Assembly (NCBI GenBank): GCA_022820925.1
Contig: JAJEEO010000003.1
Coordinates: 62,001 to 126,000 of the forward strand
Length of the DNA: 64,000 nucleotides
Direction: 5' to 3'
From: Acidimicrobiia bacterium
GTDB taxonomy: Bacteria; Actinomycetota; Acidimicrobiia; Acidimicrobiales; Poriferisodalaceae
Shown piece after piece: positions 34,352 through 42,377 of the stretch. The notes below the pieces were generated by a model. It made no database searches and was not told where the DNA came from. It worked only from the letters and a program-made list of their open reading frames with translations. The number at the start of each line of letters is the position of its first letter. Position 1 is the stretch's first letter. A program made the position numbers and the translations under genes.

Positions 34352-35176
34352 ATGGAGGTCGAGGGCAGAGTTGCCGTAGTGACAGGCGCGGCGAGCGGCA
34401 TGGGCCGTGCGATGGCCGACACGTTCGCGGCAGCGGGCATGAATGTGGTGCTGGCCGATATCGAGGAAGCGCCGCTGAACGACGCCGCAGCCGAGGTACG
34501 TGCGACCGGTGCGGAAGCCATCGCGGTGCGCACCGACGTATCGCAGCTGGCGCAGATCGAGGCACTTGCCGAGGCTGCTGTGGATCGGTTCGGCACCGTG
34601 CACGTGCTGTGCAACAACGCTGGTGTCGGCATCCCGGGACCCGTCGGGGATATGTCGCTCGAGGACTGGCGCTGGACCCTCGACATCAACCTGTGGGGGC
34701 CGATCTACGGCTGCCACGTGTTCCTGCCGATCATTGAGGCGACCGGGGAGGGCCACATCAACTCGACTGCCTCGGTGGCCGGGCTGTACGGCGGTGCCTC
34801 GCTGGGCGCGTACAACGTGTCCAAGCACGGTGTCGTGGCGCTGATGGCCACGCTGGAACGCGACCTTCGGCTGCGCAACTCGCCGGTGCATGCCTCGGTG
34901 CTGTGCCCCGGGCCGATCAACACCAACATCGTGTACAGCCAGCGCAACCGTGACCCCGAAGATGCCGCCCACCACGTGCGCACCGATCAGGGCGACAAGT
35001 TCTGGGACATGCTCAAGGGCTACCTGTCTGAAGGCATGGACCCTGCGGAGGTGGGCCCGATGGTGCTGGACGCCGTGCGCACGAATCGCTTCTGGGTGCT
35101 GACCCATCCCGAGATGGGCAAGATCGCCCGCTACCAGGCGGACGCGATGCTCGATGACGGGCACCTGACGCGCTGA
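34352..35176 (+). CDS. Short-chain dehydrogenase/reductase (SDR)
   Basis: This 274-residue classical SDR has T-G-A-A-S-G-M-G near 11-18 for cofactor, N-N-A-G near 90, and the active site Ser (S-V-A-G) with Y-N-V-S-K near 153-157. The D-I-E after strand 2 suggests NAD preference. A C-terminal R-F-W-V-L-T-H-P segment is common in a broad actinobacterial SDR group. It may work with the alcohol dehydrogenase immediately upstream. Substrate is unknown. Confidence 0.9.
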   Translation: MEVEGRVAVVTGAASGMGRAMADTFAAAGMNVVLADIEEAPLNDAAAEVRATGAEAIAVRTDVSQLAQIEALAEAAVDRFGTVHVLCNNAGVGIPGPVGDMSLEDWRWTLDINLWGPIYGCHVFLPIIEATGEGHINSTASVAGLYGGASLGAYNVSKHGVVALMATLERDLRLRNSPVHASVLCPGPINTNIVYSQRNRDPEDAAHHVRTDQGDKFWDMLKGYLSEGMDPAEVGPMVLDAVRTNRFWVLTHPEMGKIARYQADAMLDDGHLTR

Positions 35177-35289
35177 ACGACTGTTGAGCGTCGGTCACCT
35201 GTGGCGGCCATACAGACTCCGCTGCGGGAGATGAGCCAGCCGCGCAGCAGCACGCTCGGTTTGCTCGTACGGCGACGCTGAGGCAAACC

Positions 35290-35312
35290 GCTCAGTAAGG
35301 CGTTTACTGAGC
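35290..35312. promoter_or_regulatory. Perfect 9-bp palindrome, TetR-like operator
   Basis: GCTCAGTAA (35290-35298) and TTACTGAGC (35304-35312) are perfect inverted repeats around a 5-bp spacer. The AT core and dyad spacing resemble operators bound by TetR-family repressors of efflux pumps. It is 70 bp upstream of the DHA2-like transporter start. No regulator gene is adjacent. Confidence 0.6.
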
Positions 35313-35381
35313 CCGTGACACCGACCGCGCCGCCAGGGGCGAAACGCTCGCACGAAGCGCTGCCCGGTCGGCCCTGAGCAC

Positions 35382-36953
35382 GTGAAGCCAGCGGGACCCA
35401 ACGCGCGCGCGCGAGCGCGGCTGGCTGCAGAGCGGCCGTCGGTGTTCACCGTCGTCCCGCAGATTCTCGATGCCGCTGGCCGGCCGCTCGACCCATCGGT
35501 GGCACCCCCTATCCCGCGGCCTGCCCCGTCTCCCGTTGTGCCCATCGATCGTCCTGCCCCTGCAGCCGACGCGCCGGTGTCGGACAGCTACCGGTGGCGG
35601 CTGCTCGGCGTGATCGGGCTGGCGGTACTCGGGTTCGGTTCGTTGATGACCTTGGTGGGCGTTTCGCTGACGCCGATCTCCGAAGACCTGGGAACGACGC
35701 TGCCCACCGCCGGCTGGGTCATCACCGGCCTCATGCTGGCCATGGCCGTCTCGACTCCCGCCGGCGGCAAGCTGGCCGACCGGTTCGGGCACCGCCGCAT
35801 CTTCCTCATCGGCATCGTCGGGATGACCGCGACGATGATCGCCAACTACTGGGTGCCTGACATCGGCACGTTCATCGCCGTGCGGGTGGTATTCGGGCTG
35901 TGCGGCGGTCTGCTCATGCCCTCGGGCATGGCATTGCTCATGCATGCGTTCGGCCCGGCCGAGCGGGCGCGGGCCGTCGGCTGGTTCCAGTTCGCCATGA
36001 CCGGTGCGCCGACGATCGGCGTCGTCGTCGGCGGTCCGCTGCTGAACGTCTTCGGGTGGCGGGGAATCTTCTTGCTGTTCGGCGTGATCAGCCTCGTGTC
36101 GCTGATCTTCGCGGCCGTGGTCGTGAAGCCGATTCCCCGGGGCGAGCGGGTGCCGATCGACATCCTGGGGGCGCTGCTGCTCGCAGGCGGAACGTTGCTG
36201 GTGCTGTGGGCGATCACTCGGCTGCCGATGCTCCTGCGGGCAGGCGACGGGTTGCTGTCAGATCAGACGCTGATGCTGATGCTCGGCGGGGCGGTGGCCT
36301 GCTTCGTGCTGTTCGTACTGTGGGAGCGCCGCGCTCCCGCCCCCTTCTTGGATCTGCGCCTGTTCCGCCGGGCCAGCTTCACCTTGCCGCTGCTGTCGGC
36401 GCCGGCGAATCAGTTCGCGTACATGGGCGGCTTCATGGTGGTGCCCTGGGTGCTGCAGGAGCGATACGGGTACTCGGTGGGCATCGCTGCGATGCTCATG
36501 GTGCCCCGGCCTGGCGCATTCGCAGTGGCGTCGCCGCTGGGCGGCACGCTGGTGACCAAGATCGGCGCCCGGATCCCGATGTTCTTCGGCACCTCCGCGA
36601 TGATCGGCTCGATGATCGCCTTCGCCCTGGGCGCCAAGCCGGTGGGCTGGGGCCTCGCGGCGATCATGGTGGGGCTGGTGCTGTCGGGTGTCTCCGCAGG
36701 CGTCGGCTCGCCGGCCTACCAGGTGCTGGTCGCCAACTCGGTGGAGGACAAGGACCTCGGCATGGCCAACGGCATGAACCAGACGGTCATGTGGATGGGC
36801 ATCATCCTGGGGATCCAGTCGATGCTGGCCTTCACCGGCGAGGATCCCTCGCTGGGCCGGCTGCGAGCCACGTTCCTGTTCGGCGCCGCAGTGGCGGCGA
36901 TCGGCTTCGTGGCGCCCCTGTTCGCCACCCGGCGAGCCACCCGCCTGGCCTAG
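35382..36953 (+). CDS. MFS transporter, DHA2-like multidrug-efflux type
   Basis: This 523-residue transporter has a Pro-rich, charged N-terminal extension of about 70 residues, then 12-14 hydrophobic helices. The first loop contains G-G-K-L-A-D-R-F-G-H-R-R (near 125-136), the MFS signature. G-V-V-V-G-G-P-L-L lies in helix 5, typical of drug/proton antiporters, followed by the long central helices of the DHA2 class. It starts at GTG. The upstream 205-bp region holds the TetR-like palindrome, so inducible efflux is inferred. It converges with the epoxide-hydrolase-like gene only 7 bp away. Confidence 0.85.
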   Translation: MKPAGPNARARARLAAERPSVFTVVPQILDAAGRPLDPSVAPPIPRPAPSPVVPIDRPAPAADAPVSDSYRWRLLGVIGLAVLGFGSLMTLVGVSLTPISEDLGTTLPTAGWVITGLMLAMAVSTPAGGKLADRFGHRRIFLIGIVGMTATMIANYWVPDIGTFIAVRVVFGLCGGLLMPSGMALLMHAFGPAERARAVGWFQFAMTGAPTIGVVVGGPLLNVFGWRGIFLLFGVISLVSLIFAAVVVKPIPRGERVPIDILGALLLAGGTLLVLWAITRLPMLLRAGDGLLSDQTLMLMLGGAVACFVLFVLWERRAPAPFLDLRLFRRASFTLPLLSAPANQFAYMGGFMVVPWVLQERYGYSVGIAAMLMVPRPGAFAVASPLGGTLVTKIGARIPMFFGTSAMIGSMIAFALGAKPVGWGLAAIMVGLVLSGVSAGVGSPAYQVLVANSVEDKDLGMANGMNQTVMWMGIILGIQSMLAFTGEDPSLGRLRATFLFGAAVAAIGFVAPLFATRRATRLA

Positions 36954-36960
36954 CTGTGCG

Positions 36961-37989
36961 CTAGAGCGCGGCGAGGAAGTCGAGCAGTTCGGCGTTGAGC
37001 TCGGCGGCGGCTTCCTGCTGGACCCAGTGGCCGATGCCGTCAAGGATCACCGACTTGTGCAGGTTGGGCATGGTCTCGCCGAACTTGGCGATCGAGCCGG
37101 CGCCCCACACGGTCGGTCCGTCGACCTCGCCGCCGACGAACAGGCTCGGCTGGGTGATGGCTGCGCCGTCGAAGGCGGCCATGTCCTCCCAATCGCGGTC
37201 CACGTTGCGATAGCGGTTCAGCCCGCCCGACATGCCGGTGCGGGTGAACTCCGAGGTGTAGTAGGCAAAGTCGGCCTCAGACATCCAGTGGGGCCAGGAG
37301 CCCTCTTCGGGCCAGATGAAGTTGTCCGAGAGCTTGCCGCCGGGCGCGACGCCGAAGCCCCCGCCTGATGAGTCGCCCGATGCCTGCCGGGCCCGCACGC
37401 CGTCGCCCGAGGCGGCGTAGTACATGCCGAGCAGCCAGTGGGGAAGGTCGATCTCCATCTCAGCCTCGGCACGACCTGGCTCCTGGAAGTACTCGATGTA
37501 GAACTCCTTGTCGCCGCCCATCATGCGGAAGGCGGCGCTGGGCTTGAAGTCGCTGCGGGCGTTGTACGGCACGCTCACCAAGCCGAGCGCGGTGAAGATG
37601 TCGGGCCGCACCAGGGCTGAGCTCCAAGCGATGGGTGCGCCCCAGTCGTGGCCCACGATGACGGCGGTGTCCTCGCCGAGCGCCCGCACCACGCCCACGT
37701 TGTCAGCGACGTGGCGCACCATGCGGTAATCGTCTACGGCGCTTGGCGACGAGGAGCGCCCATAGCCACGCACATCGATCGCCACCGCCCGATACCCAGC
37801 CGCAGCCACCGCGGGGAGCTGGTGGCGCCACGAGTACCACGACTCGGGAAAGCCATGGACGAACAGCACCATCGGCCCCTCGCCCATCTCCGCCACATGA
37901 ATCCGCGTACCCAGCGCATCCACGTCGTAATGCTTCACCCCGGACAGGTCAGGGGTGGATGTGCCATTGCTCTCACTCATGGCCGACAT
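36961..37989 (-). CDS. Alpha/beta hydrolase, epoxide-hydrolase-like
   Basis: This 342-residue protein has the soluble epoxide hydrolase pattern: oxyanion H-G-F-P-E-S-W-Y near 45-52, nucleophile G-H-D-W-G-A (Asp) near 114, a cap domain with several tyrosines (E-F-Y-I-E-Y-F; Y-Y-T), and a late G-I-G-H-W-V His near 322. It would open epoxides by adding water. A haloalkane dehalogenase is a less likely alternative because H-G-x-P-E and G-H-D-W-G fit both. It is divergent from vapB. Confidence 0.85.
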   Translation of the reverse strand: MSAMSESNGTSTPDLSGVKHYDVDALGTRIHVAEMGEGPMVLFVHGFPESWYSWRHQLPAVAAAGYRAVAIDVRGYGRSSSPSAVDDYRMVRHVADNVGVVRALGEDTAVIVGHDWGAPIAWSSALVRPDIFTALGLVSVPYNARSDFKPSAAFRMMGGDKEFYIEYFQEPGRAEAEMEIDLPHWLLGMYYAASGDGVRARQASGDSSGGGFGVAPGGKLSDNFIWPEEGSWPHWMSEADFAYYTSEFTRTGMSGGLNRYRNVDRDWEDMAAFDGAAITQPSLFVGGEVDGPTVWGAGSIAKFGETMPNLHKSVILDGIGHWVQQEAAAELNAELLDFLAAL

Positions 37990-38093
37990 TCTGGCCCCCG
38001 AATGCGTTGGTCGGCGCGTGGCAATCGAAATTGAGTTGCGTGAGATCGACGCGTCGCGCGAGGTTCAGCAGATGTGCGCTGGTCAATGTGCAG

Positions 38094-38132
38094 TGCTTGC
38101 AGAATGCGGGCAATGCTGGCAGAATGCGGGCA
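38094..38132. repeat. 20-bp-period direct repeat at the vapB start, candidate autoregulatory operator
   Basis: TGCTTGCAGAATGCGGGCA (38094-38112) and TGCTGGCAGAATGCGGGCA (38114-38132) are 19-bp direct repeats with one mismatch, repeating every 20 bp. The second repeat ends at the A of the antitoxin ATG. Spacing of about two helical turns puts both on one DNA face, as antitoxin binding would need. Confidence 0.6.
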
Positions 38133-38368
38133 TGGCTAAGCAGATCACCATCCGGAACGTGCCCGATGACGTTTGCGACGAGCTCGCTGCTAGGGCTGCC
38201 GAGCAGCGCCAGTCGATGCAGGAATACCTGCGGGGGGAACTCGAGCACCTCGTTGCGAAGCCGTCGGTGGCGTCGTTGCTGGAGGAGATCCGACGGCGCA
38301 AGGAAGCTGCGGGCACTCGGGTCTCGGCCGCCACGATCCTCGCGGCACGCGACGCAGACAGGAAGTGA
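38132..38368 (+). CDS. vapB: VapB/FitA-type ribbon-helix-helix antitoxin
   Basis: This 78-residue antitoxin has an N-terminal ribbon-helix-helix (K-Q-I-T-I-R-N-V-P-D-D then two helices) like FitA. A C-terminal toxin-binding tail (S-L-L-E-E-I-R-R-R-K-E) follows. It neutralises the adjoining PIN-domain nuclease and should repress its own promoter. The stop overlaps the toxin GTG by 4 bp (GTGA). Confidence 0.85.
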   Translation: MAKQITIRNVPDDVCDELAARAAEQRQSMQEYLRGELEHLVAKPSVASLLEEIRRRKEAAGTRVSAATILAARDADRK

Positions 38369-38787
38369 GCGAAGTGGGCGCAGTCATTGATGCTTCGACT
38401 CTGTTGGCTGCGCTCATCGACGACGGCGATGACGGCCGGTGGGCGCTTGAGCAGCTCGCACAGAAACCGATGGCCGCACCTGAGCTGCTGCCCGCCGAGA
38501 CGTCGAACATCCTGCGCCGTCTGGAACTCTCGCACGAGATAACACGACTCGAAGCAACGGCATCCCAGCGTGAGCTCACCCGATTCGGCCTCGACCTATA
38601 CCCGTTAGGCCCGTTCGCCGATCGCGTCTGGGAGCTTCGCTTCAATTTCACCGCCTACGACGCGTGGTACGTCGCCCTCGCGGAGAGGCTCGACTGGCCC
38701 CTCGTCACGCTCGACCGCAAGGCAGCAAGAGCCAGCGGATCGCGCTGCGAATTCCGGGTCCCGCCGTGGCCCGAACCGGCTGCCTGA
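38365..38787 (+). CDS. vapC: VapC-type PIN-domain ribonuclease toxin
   Basis: This 140-residue PIN-domain protein has the four acidic residues expected for Mg binding: V-I-D-A-S (Asp about 9), A-E-T-S-N (Glu about 45), Y-D-A-W-Y (Asp about 98) and T-L-D-R-K (Asp about 116). VapC toxins cut tRNA or rRNA. The GTG start overlaps the antitoxin stop, so both are made together. Confidence 0.9.
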   Translation: MSEVGAVIDASTLLAALIDDGDDGRWALEQLAQKPMAAPELLPAETSNILRRLELSHEITRLEATASQRELTRFGLDLYPLGPFADRVWELRFNFTAYDAWYVALAERLDWPLVTLDRKAARASGSRCEFRVPPWPEPAA

Positions 38788-38882
38788 CAGCGGAAGCTGG
38801 GAGGCCCCGTTTCCAACCGGCTTGCACGACCCGGGCGCAGCGCGTTCGCGACTTGTCACACCCCAGCGCGAGGCTGGCGACC

Positions 38883-39266
38883 ATGGGCAGGCAACTGACC
38901 GAACTCCTCCAGGACGCGCCGTGGCGCGAGGCCGTGACTTACCGGGACACGTGGCCGCACGAGTACGTGCTGAGCGAGAAGGACGAGCAGCGGGAGCTGC
39001 TCGCAGCGGTCTGCGCCCGGTTCCACGCCGGCGAGGGCGTCACGGGGCGCTTCTTCCGCATGTCGAATACGTACCTGTTCGTCGGCGATCACAAGTACTG
39101 GCTGATGACCGACTACCGCAAGATCAGCCCGCTCGCCGGCGAAGACAACTACGTCATCAACCGAGCCCGCCTGTACCGCGACCGGCGAGACTTCGTGATC
39201 CAGCCCGGCGACACCGGCCGCCACGACGACTACCCGACATCGCCGGCGACGCAGCCCATCGACTGA
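38883..39266 (+). CDS. Unknown 127-residue protein
   Basis: The ORF begins at an ATG near 38883 and encodes a compact alpha/beta protein with no membrane helix or signal. Conspicuous pieces are W-P-H-E-Y near 25, R-F-F-R-M-S near 57 and Y-R-K-I-S-P-L near 80, with many charged and aromatic residues. I do not recognise the family. It sits between vapBC and the PD-(D/E)XK gene, and its last codons and stop are repeated 73 bp downstream. Confidence 0.65.
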   Translation: MGRQLTELLQDAPWREAVTYRDTWPHEYVLSEKDEQRELLAAVCARFHAGEGVTGRFFRMSNTYLFVGDHKYWLMTDYRKISPLAGEDNYVINRARLYRDRRDFVIQPGDTGRHDDYPTSPATQPID

Positions 39267-39346
39267 GAGAGAACGTCGCACTGCACTGCGCTAATGAATA
39301 CTTGCGCGAAATAGATTCTGCGGCACCGCTCATCGACTGAGAGAGA
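39257..39346. repeat. Direct repeat of a stop/leader junction
   Basis: CATCGACTGAGAGAGA occurs at 39257-39272 and again at 39331-39346. The first copy contains the stop of the unknown gene. The second lies just before the GTG of the next gene and supplies its GA-rich ribosome site. The 58 bp between is AT-richer than its surroundings. Confidence 0.6.
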
Positions 39347-39354
39347 GCATCACC

Positions 39355-40449
39355 GTGGATGACGATCACTCGCTGCTGGCGCACCTAGTTTCCAAACTGA
39401 CTCCCCAGGTGGAAGACGCCGCGACCGATGCGCTCGCATACATCCTGAACCAGTCGGAGTTGTGCCGAGCGGCGCTTGGCTCACTCGTGAGCGAGAGCGG
39501 ACATCAGATGCGGTCCATGCACCGGGCAAGTACCCAGGTGACCGTCTTCGATGGGGGACGGCTAGATCTCGTCGGCTACGACGCCGACGGCGCGATTCGG
39601 CTGATCATTGAATCGAAGTTCTGGGCAGCGTTGCTGAGCGGCCAGGCAAGCGGATATGTCAAGCACCTGGCAGCCGACAAAGCCGGCGCGACCTTGTTGT
39701 TCGTAGCACCCGAGGTTCGACGTGAGACGCTCTGGGCCAAGATCCGAGGGCAATTCGACGATGCACCAGATCTGAGTCTCGGGTCGGATCGCGCCGTCGG
39801 CCCGTTGAAGGTGGCGGATGTCAGCGACTCCCAGCGGACCGATGCCCAATGGCGCGTGGCGCTAACTAGTTGGTACGCGCTGCTCAACCACCTTGAGCCC
39901 GTTGATTTGTCGATGACGTCCAACATTCGGCAGCTGAGGAGCCTGGCGAACGCCGAGGATGACAAGGCGATCGCGCCCCTGCACGCAGAGGACTTCAATC
40001 CGGCAATACCTCGCCGACACTTGGATTTCTGCCGGATCGTCGATGACGTCGTGGATGCGCACGGTCGACGGCAAGGCTGGATGACGACGGAGGGGCTGAG
40101 GGCGACGCCTCAATACGACGGTTATCTGCGGTTCTTCAGGTTCTGCACAAGCGACGGCAGTCTCCGGTCATCAGATCTTGCGCTGTACTTCAGCTGTCAC
40201 CAGTGGGCGAAGACGAGTACCACTCCACTCTGGCTGCGGGTCTGGCGCAACAGGGACAAGGAAATCGACGCCATTCGCAGTGCAGAACCCGAAGTCGAAC
40301 ACTCCTGGACCCCAGGCGATCACCTATGGATAGCGCTGCGGTTGCTGACCGGTATCGAGTACGCCGATGTTCTCGAAGACGTCGTTGAACAGGTGGAGCG
40401 TGTCCGCGACATCATTATTCAGGCTCTTGAGAGTGGCGAGACGAGCTAG
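39355..40449 (+). CDS. PD-(D/E)XK-fold protein
   Basis: This 364-residue protein starts at GTG. Near 64-90 it has G-R-L-D-L-V then a strand with I-I-E-S-K-F, giving the D...E-x-K metal site of PD-(D/E)XK nucleases. The rest is helical and mixed, with no recognised domain. Its base composition is a little AT-richer than the surrounding operons. With vapBC and the unknown protein upstream it makes an island resembling a defence or addiction module. Nuclease activity is inferred only from the motif. Confidence 0.65.
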   Translation: MDDDHSLLAHLVSKLTPQVEDAATDALAYILNQSELCRAALGSLVSESGHQMRSMHRASTQVTVFDGGRLDLVGYDADGAIRLIIESKFWAALLSGQASGYVKHLAADKAGATLLFVAPEVRRETLWAKIRGQFDDAPDLSLGSDRAVGPLKVADVSDSQRTDAQWRVALTSWYALLNHLEPVDLSMTSNIRQLRSLANAEDDKAIAPLHAEDFNPAIPRRHLDFCRIVDDVVDAHGRRQGWMTTEGLRATPQYDGYLRFFRFCTSDGSLRSSDLALYFSCHQWAKTSTTPLWLRVWRNRDKEIDAIRSAEPEVEHSWTPGDHLWIALRLLTGIEYADVLEDVVEQVERVRDIIIQALESGETS

Positions 40450-40562
40450 CTGGCTGTTGGCGCAGGTGAGGAAGCCGGGAGAGCCGATCAGGCTGCCGGG
40501 TCCGTAACTGACCCGGACTAGTCCCGCTGCGGGCTTCATCGTCGTCGGCAAGGATGGGCGGC

Positions 40563-41345
40563 ATGAGTTTGTTGTCGTTTGAGCTGCCTTCGTTGGAGAC
40601 GATTGAGCTGGAGCCTGATGGGGAGACGCTTCGGGTTTGGTTGAACCGGCCGGAGTCGCGCAATGCGCACAACCAGCTGATGATCCGCGAGGTGGGGGAT
40701 CTGTTTCTGGCCCTGAATGGGCAGACGCAGCATCGGGTGGTGGTGCTCGGTGGGCGGGGGAAGTCGTTCTGCGCCGGTGCTGATCGCAAGGAGCAGCCGC
40801 CTTCTGCAGCGAACGACCGCGAGGCCCGCTACATCAACCAGCTGGGGCGGCGGGCGGCCCGGGCCATCGAGGATTGCGAAGCGGTCACGATCGCTCGGGT
40901 GCAGGGGCATGCCATCGGCGGCGGGTGCTGCTTCGCAACCAGCTGCGATTTCCGCATCAGCGAGGCCGATGCGATGTGGTACGTGCCCGAGGTGGAGCTC
41001 GGCGTGCCGCTGCCGTGGGGTGCCACGCCCCGCCTGATCGCGGAGCTCGGTATGTCACGGGCACGCCAGTTCGTCATGACCAGCGAGCGCATCGACGGGC
41101 GCAAGGCGGCCGAGTGGGGATTGGCGCACGAGGTGTGCGACGGCGATGAGGAGCTGGATGCGGCCGTCGAGCGGTGGGCGGCGCGCTTGCTCGACCTTCC
41201 GTCGCTGTCAGTGCAGATGGCCAAGCACCAGCTGCGCGGCTATGCCCAGATCACGCGGCTCGGCGACCTCTCCGAATTCGACGGCGACGCCTCGGCCCGG
41301 TCCATCACTAGCGAGGATGCCCAGGCCCGCTTCGGCACGTTCTAG
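40563..41345 (+). CDS. Enoyl-CoA hydratase/isomerase family protein
   Basis: This 260-residue crotonase-fold protein has the oxyanion-hole segments G-K-S-F-C-A-G-A-D near 65-75 and G-H-A-I-G-G-G-C near 113-120. The usual catalytic Glu region reads V-E-L-G-V-P, keeping one Glu. It would hydrate or isomerise an acyl-CoA. AAGGA lies 8 nt before the chosen ATG, and an ATG nine bases upstream is possible. Confidence 0.9.
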   Translation: MSLLSFELPSLETIELEPDGETLRVWLNRPESRNAHNQLMIREVGDLFLALNGQTQHRVVVLGGRGKSFCAGADRKEQPPSAANDREARYINQLGRRAARAIEDCEAVTIARVQGHAIGGGCCFATSCDFRISEADAMWYVPEVELGVPLPWGATPRLIAELGMSRARQFVMTSERIDGRKAAEWGLAHEVCDGDEELDAAVERWAARLLDLPSLSVQMAKHQLRGYAQITRLGDLSEFDGDASARSITSEDAQARFGTF

Positions 41346-41428
41346 CTGAGGGCGTCGATCACGACGATCCCGTCGCAGCGCCAGCTGTGGGCATGAGACT
41401 TGTGCAGCGTTAGCTGCGGGCGTCGATC
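41343..41428. repeat. 18-bp imperfect direct repeat at convergent gene ends
   Basis: TAGCTGAGGGCGTCGATC (41343-41360) and TAGCTGCGGGCGTCGATC (41411-41428) differ at one base. Each copy includes or adjoins a stop codon of a converging gene. Confidence 0.5.
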
Positions 41429-42252
41429 TTGTCGTAGGCCTTCTTCATTGCTTGGTAGCCCTCGACGGCGCGGGGGATGCCGCCGTAGATGGTCATCTGC
41501 ACCATGATCTCTTCGATCTCGGTGCGTGACAGGCCGTGGTTGAGGCCTGCCGGCACGTGGAACGCCAACTCGTCGGTGCGGCTCAGCACCGTGAGAATGG
41601 CGATGACCACGATGCTGCGATCACGGCGGGACAGTTCGTCCCGTGACCAGAGGTCGCCGAACGCCCAGTGATAGGCGATGCGCCCGACTTCGCCGAGGTG
41701 CTCGACGAGGCGTGCCATGTCCTCGGAGGGATCGCTCGACGCCCGACCTGCAGTGAGCGTTGCGCGTACCTCAGCCGCCCGTCGCTCTCGCTCGTCGTCG
41801 TCCAGCTCAGCGGCGCCCGAACGCTCGGGCAGCCGGTCCACCCCGTCGAGCGTGCGGAAGCGATCGTCGACCACGCGCGACGCTGCCATCGCCATCGGGA
41901 AGCCGGCGTAGGCGGCCACCTGGATCAGGATCTCTTCGATCTCGGTGCGTGTCAGGCCGTGATTGAGCCCAACCTCGGTGTGCAGCGACAGCTCCTCGCT
42001 CGAACCGATCGTGGCAAGCACCGTGATCACGATCAGGCTGCGGTCCCGGCGCGACAGTTGCGGCCGTGACCACACATCTCCCATCACCACGTCGAACGCG
42101 AAGGTGCCCAGCGCTCCCTGCCGACGAGTCATCGCACGCTGTGCGCGCTCGGCATCCACCTCCCCGTTGGTGAAGCGCTCGAACACCTCGAGTGCAGCGG
42201 CCCGCCGCTCGGCGTGCGTGCGTGATCCTGCGCTTGTCTCGGTCGTCGCCAT
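41410..42252 (-). CDS. Carboxymuconolactone-decarboxylase (CMD) family protein with two CMD domains
   Basis: This 280-residue all-helical protein has two CMD repeats. Each carries S-R-R-D-R-S, then an E-x-L-(S/A)-(L/F)-H and G-L-N-H-G-L-(T/S)-R-T-E-I-E-E segment. It has no C-x-x-C pair, so it is unlike AhpD peroxidases and closer to gamma-carboxymuconolactone decarboxylase. GGGGAG precedes the ATG. Relatives act in aromatic breakdown, but no protocatechuate-pathway genes lie near it, so the reaction is uncertain. Confidence 0.8.
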   Translation of the reverse strand: MATTETSAGSRTHAERRAAALEVFERFTNGEVDAERAQRAMTRRQGALGTFAFDVVMGDVWSRPQLSRRDRSLIVITVLATIGSSEELSLHTEVGLNHGLTRTEIEEILIQVAAYAGFPMAMAASRVVDDRFRTLDGVDRLPERSGAAELDDDERERRAAEVRATLTAGRASSDPSEDMARLVEHLGEVGRIAYHWAFGDLWSRDELSRRDRSIVVIAILTVLSRTDELAFHVPAGLNHGLSRTEIEEIMVQMTIYGGIPRAVEGYQAMKKAYDKIDARS

Positions 42253-42377
42253 GTTCACTCCCCGTGCTGGCCGATTCGCGTCTCGGCGCCCGTCATCATC
42301 GCCGCGAACGCGCCCGTCGTGCCCGACTTGCAGACGTGAGCAGCGGGCGCGCTGTTCGAAGCGAGCCGATAACGCGG

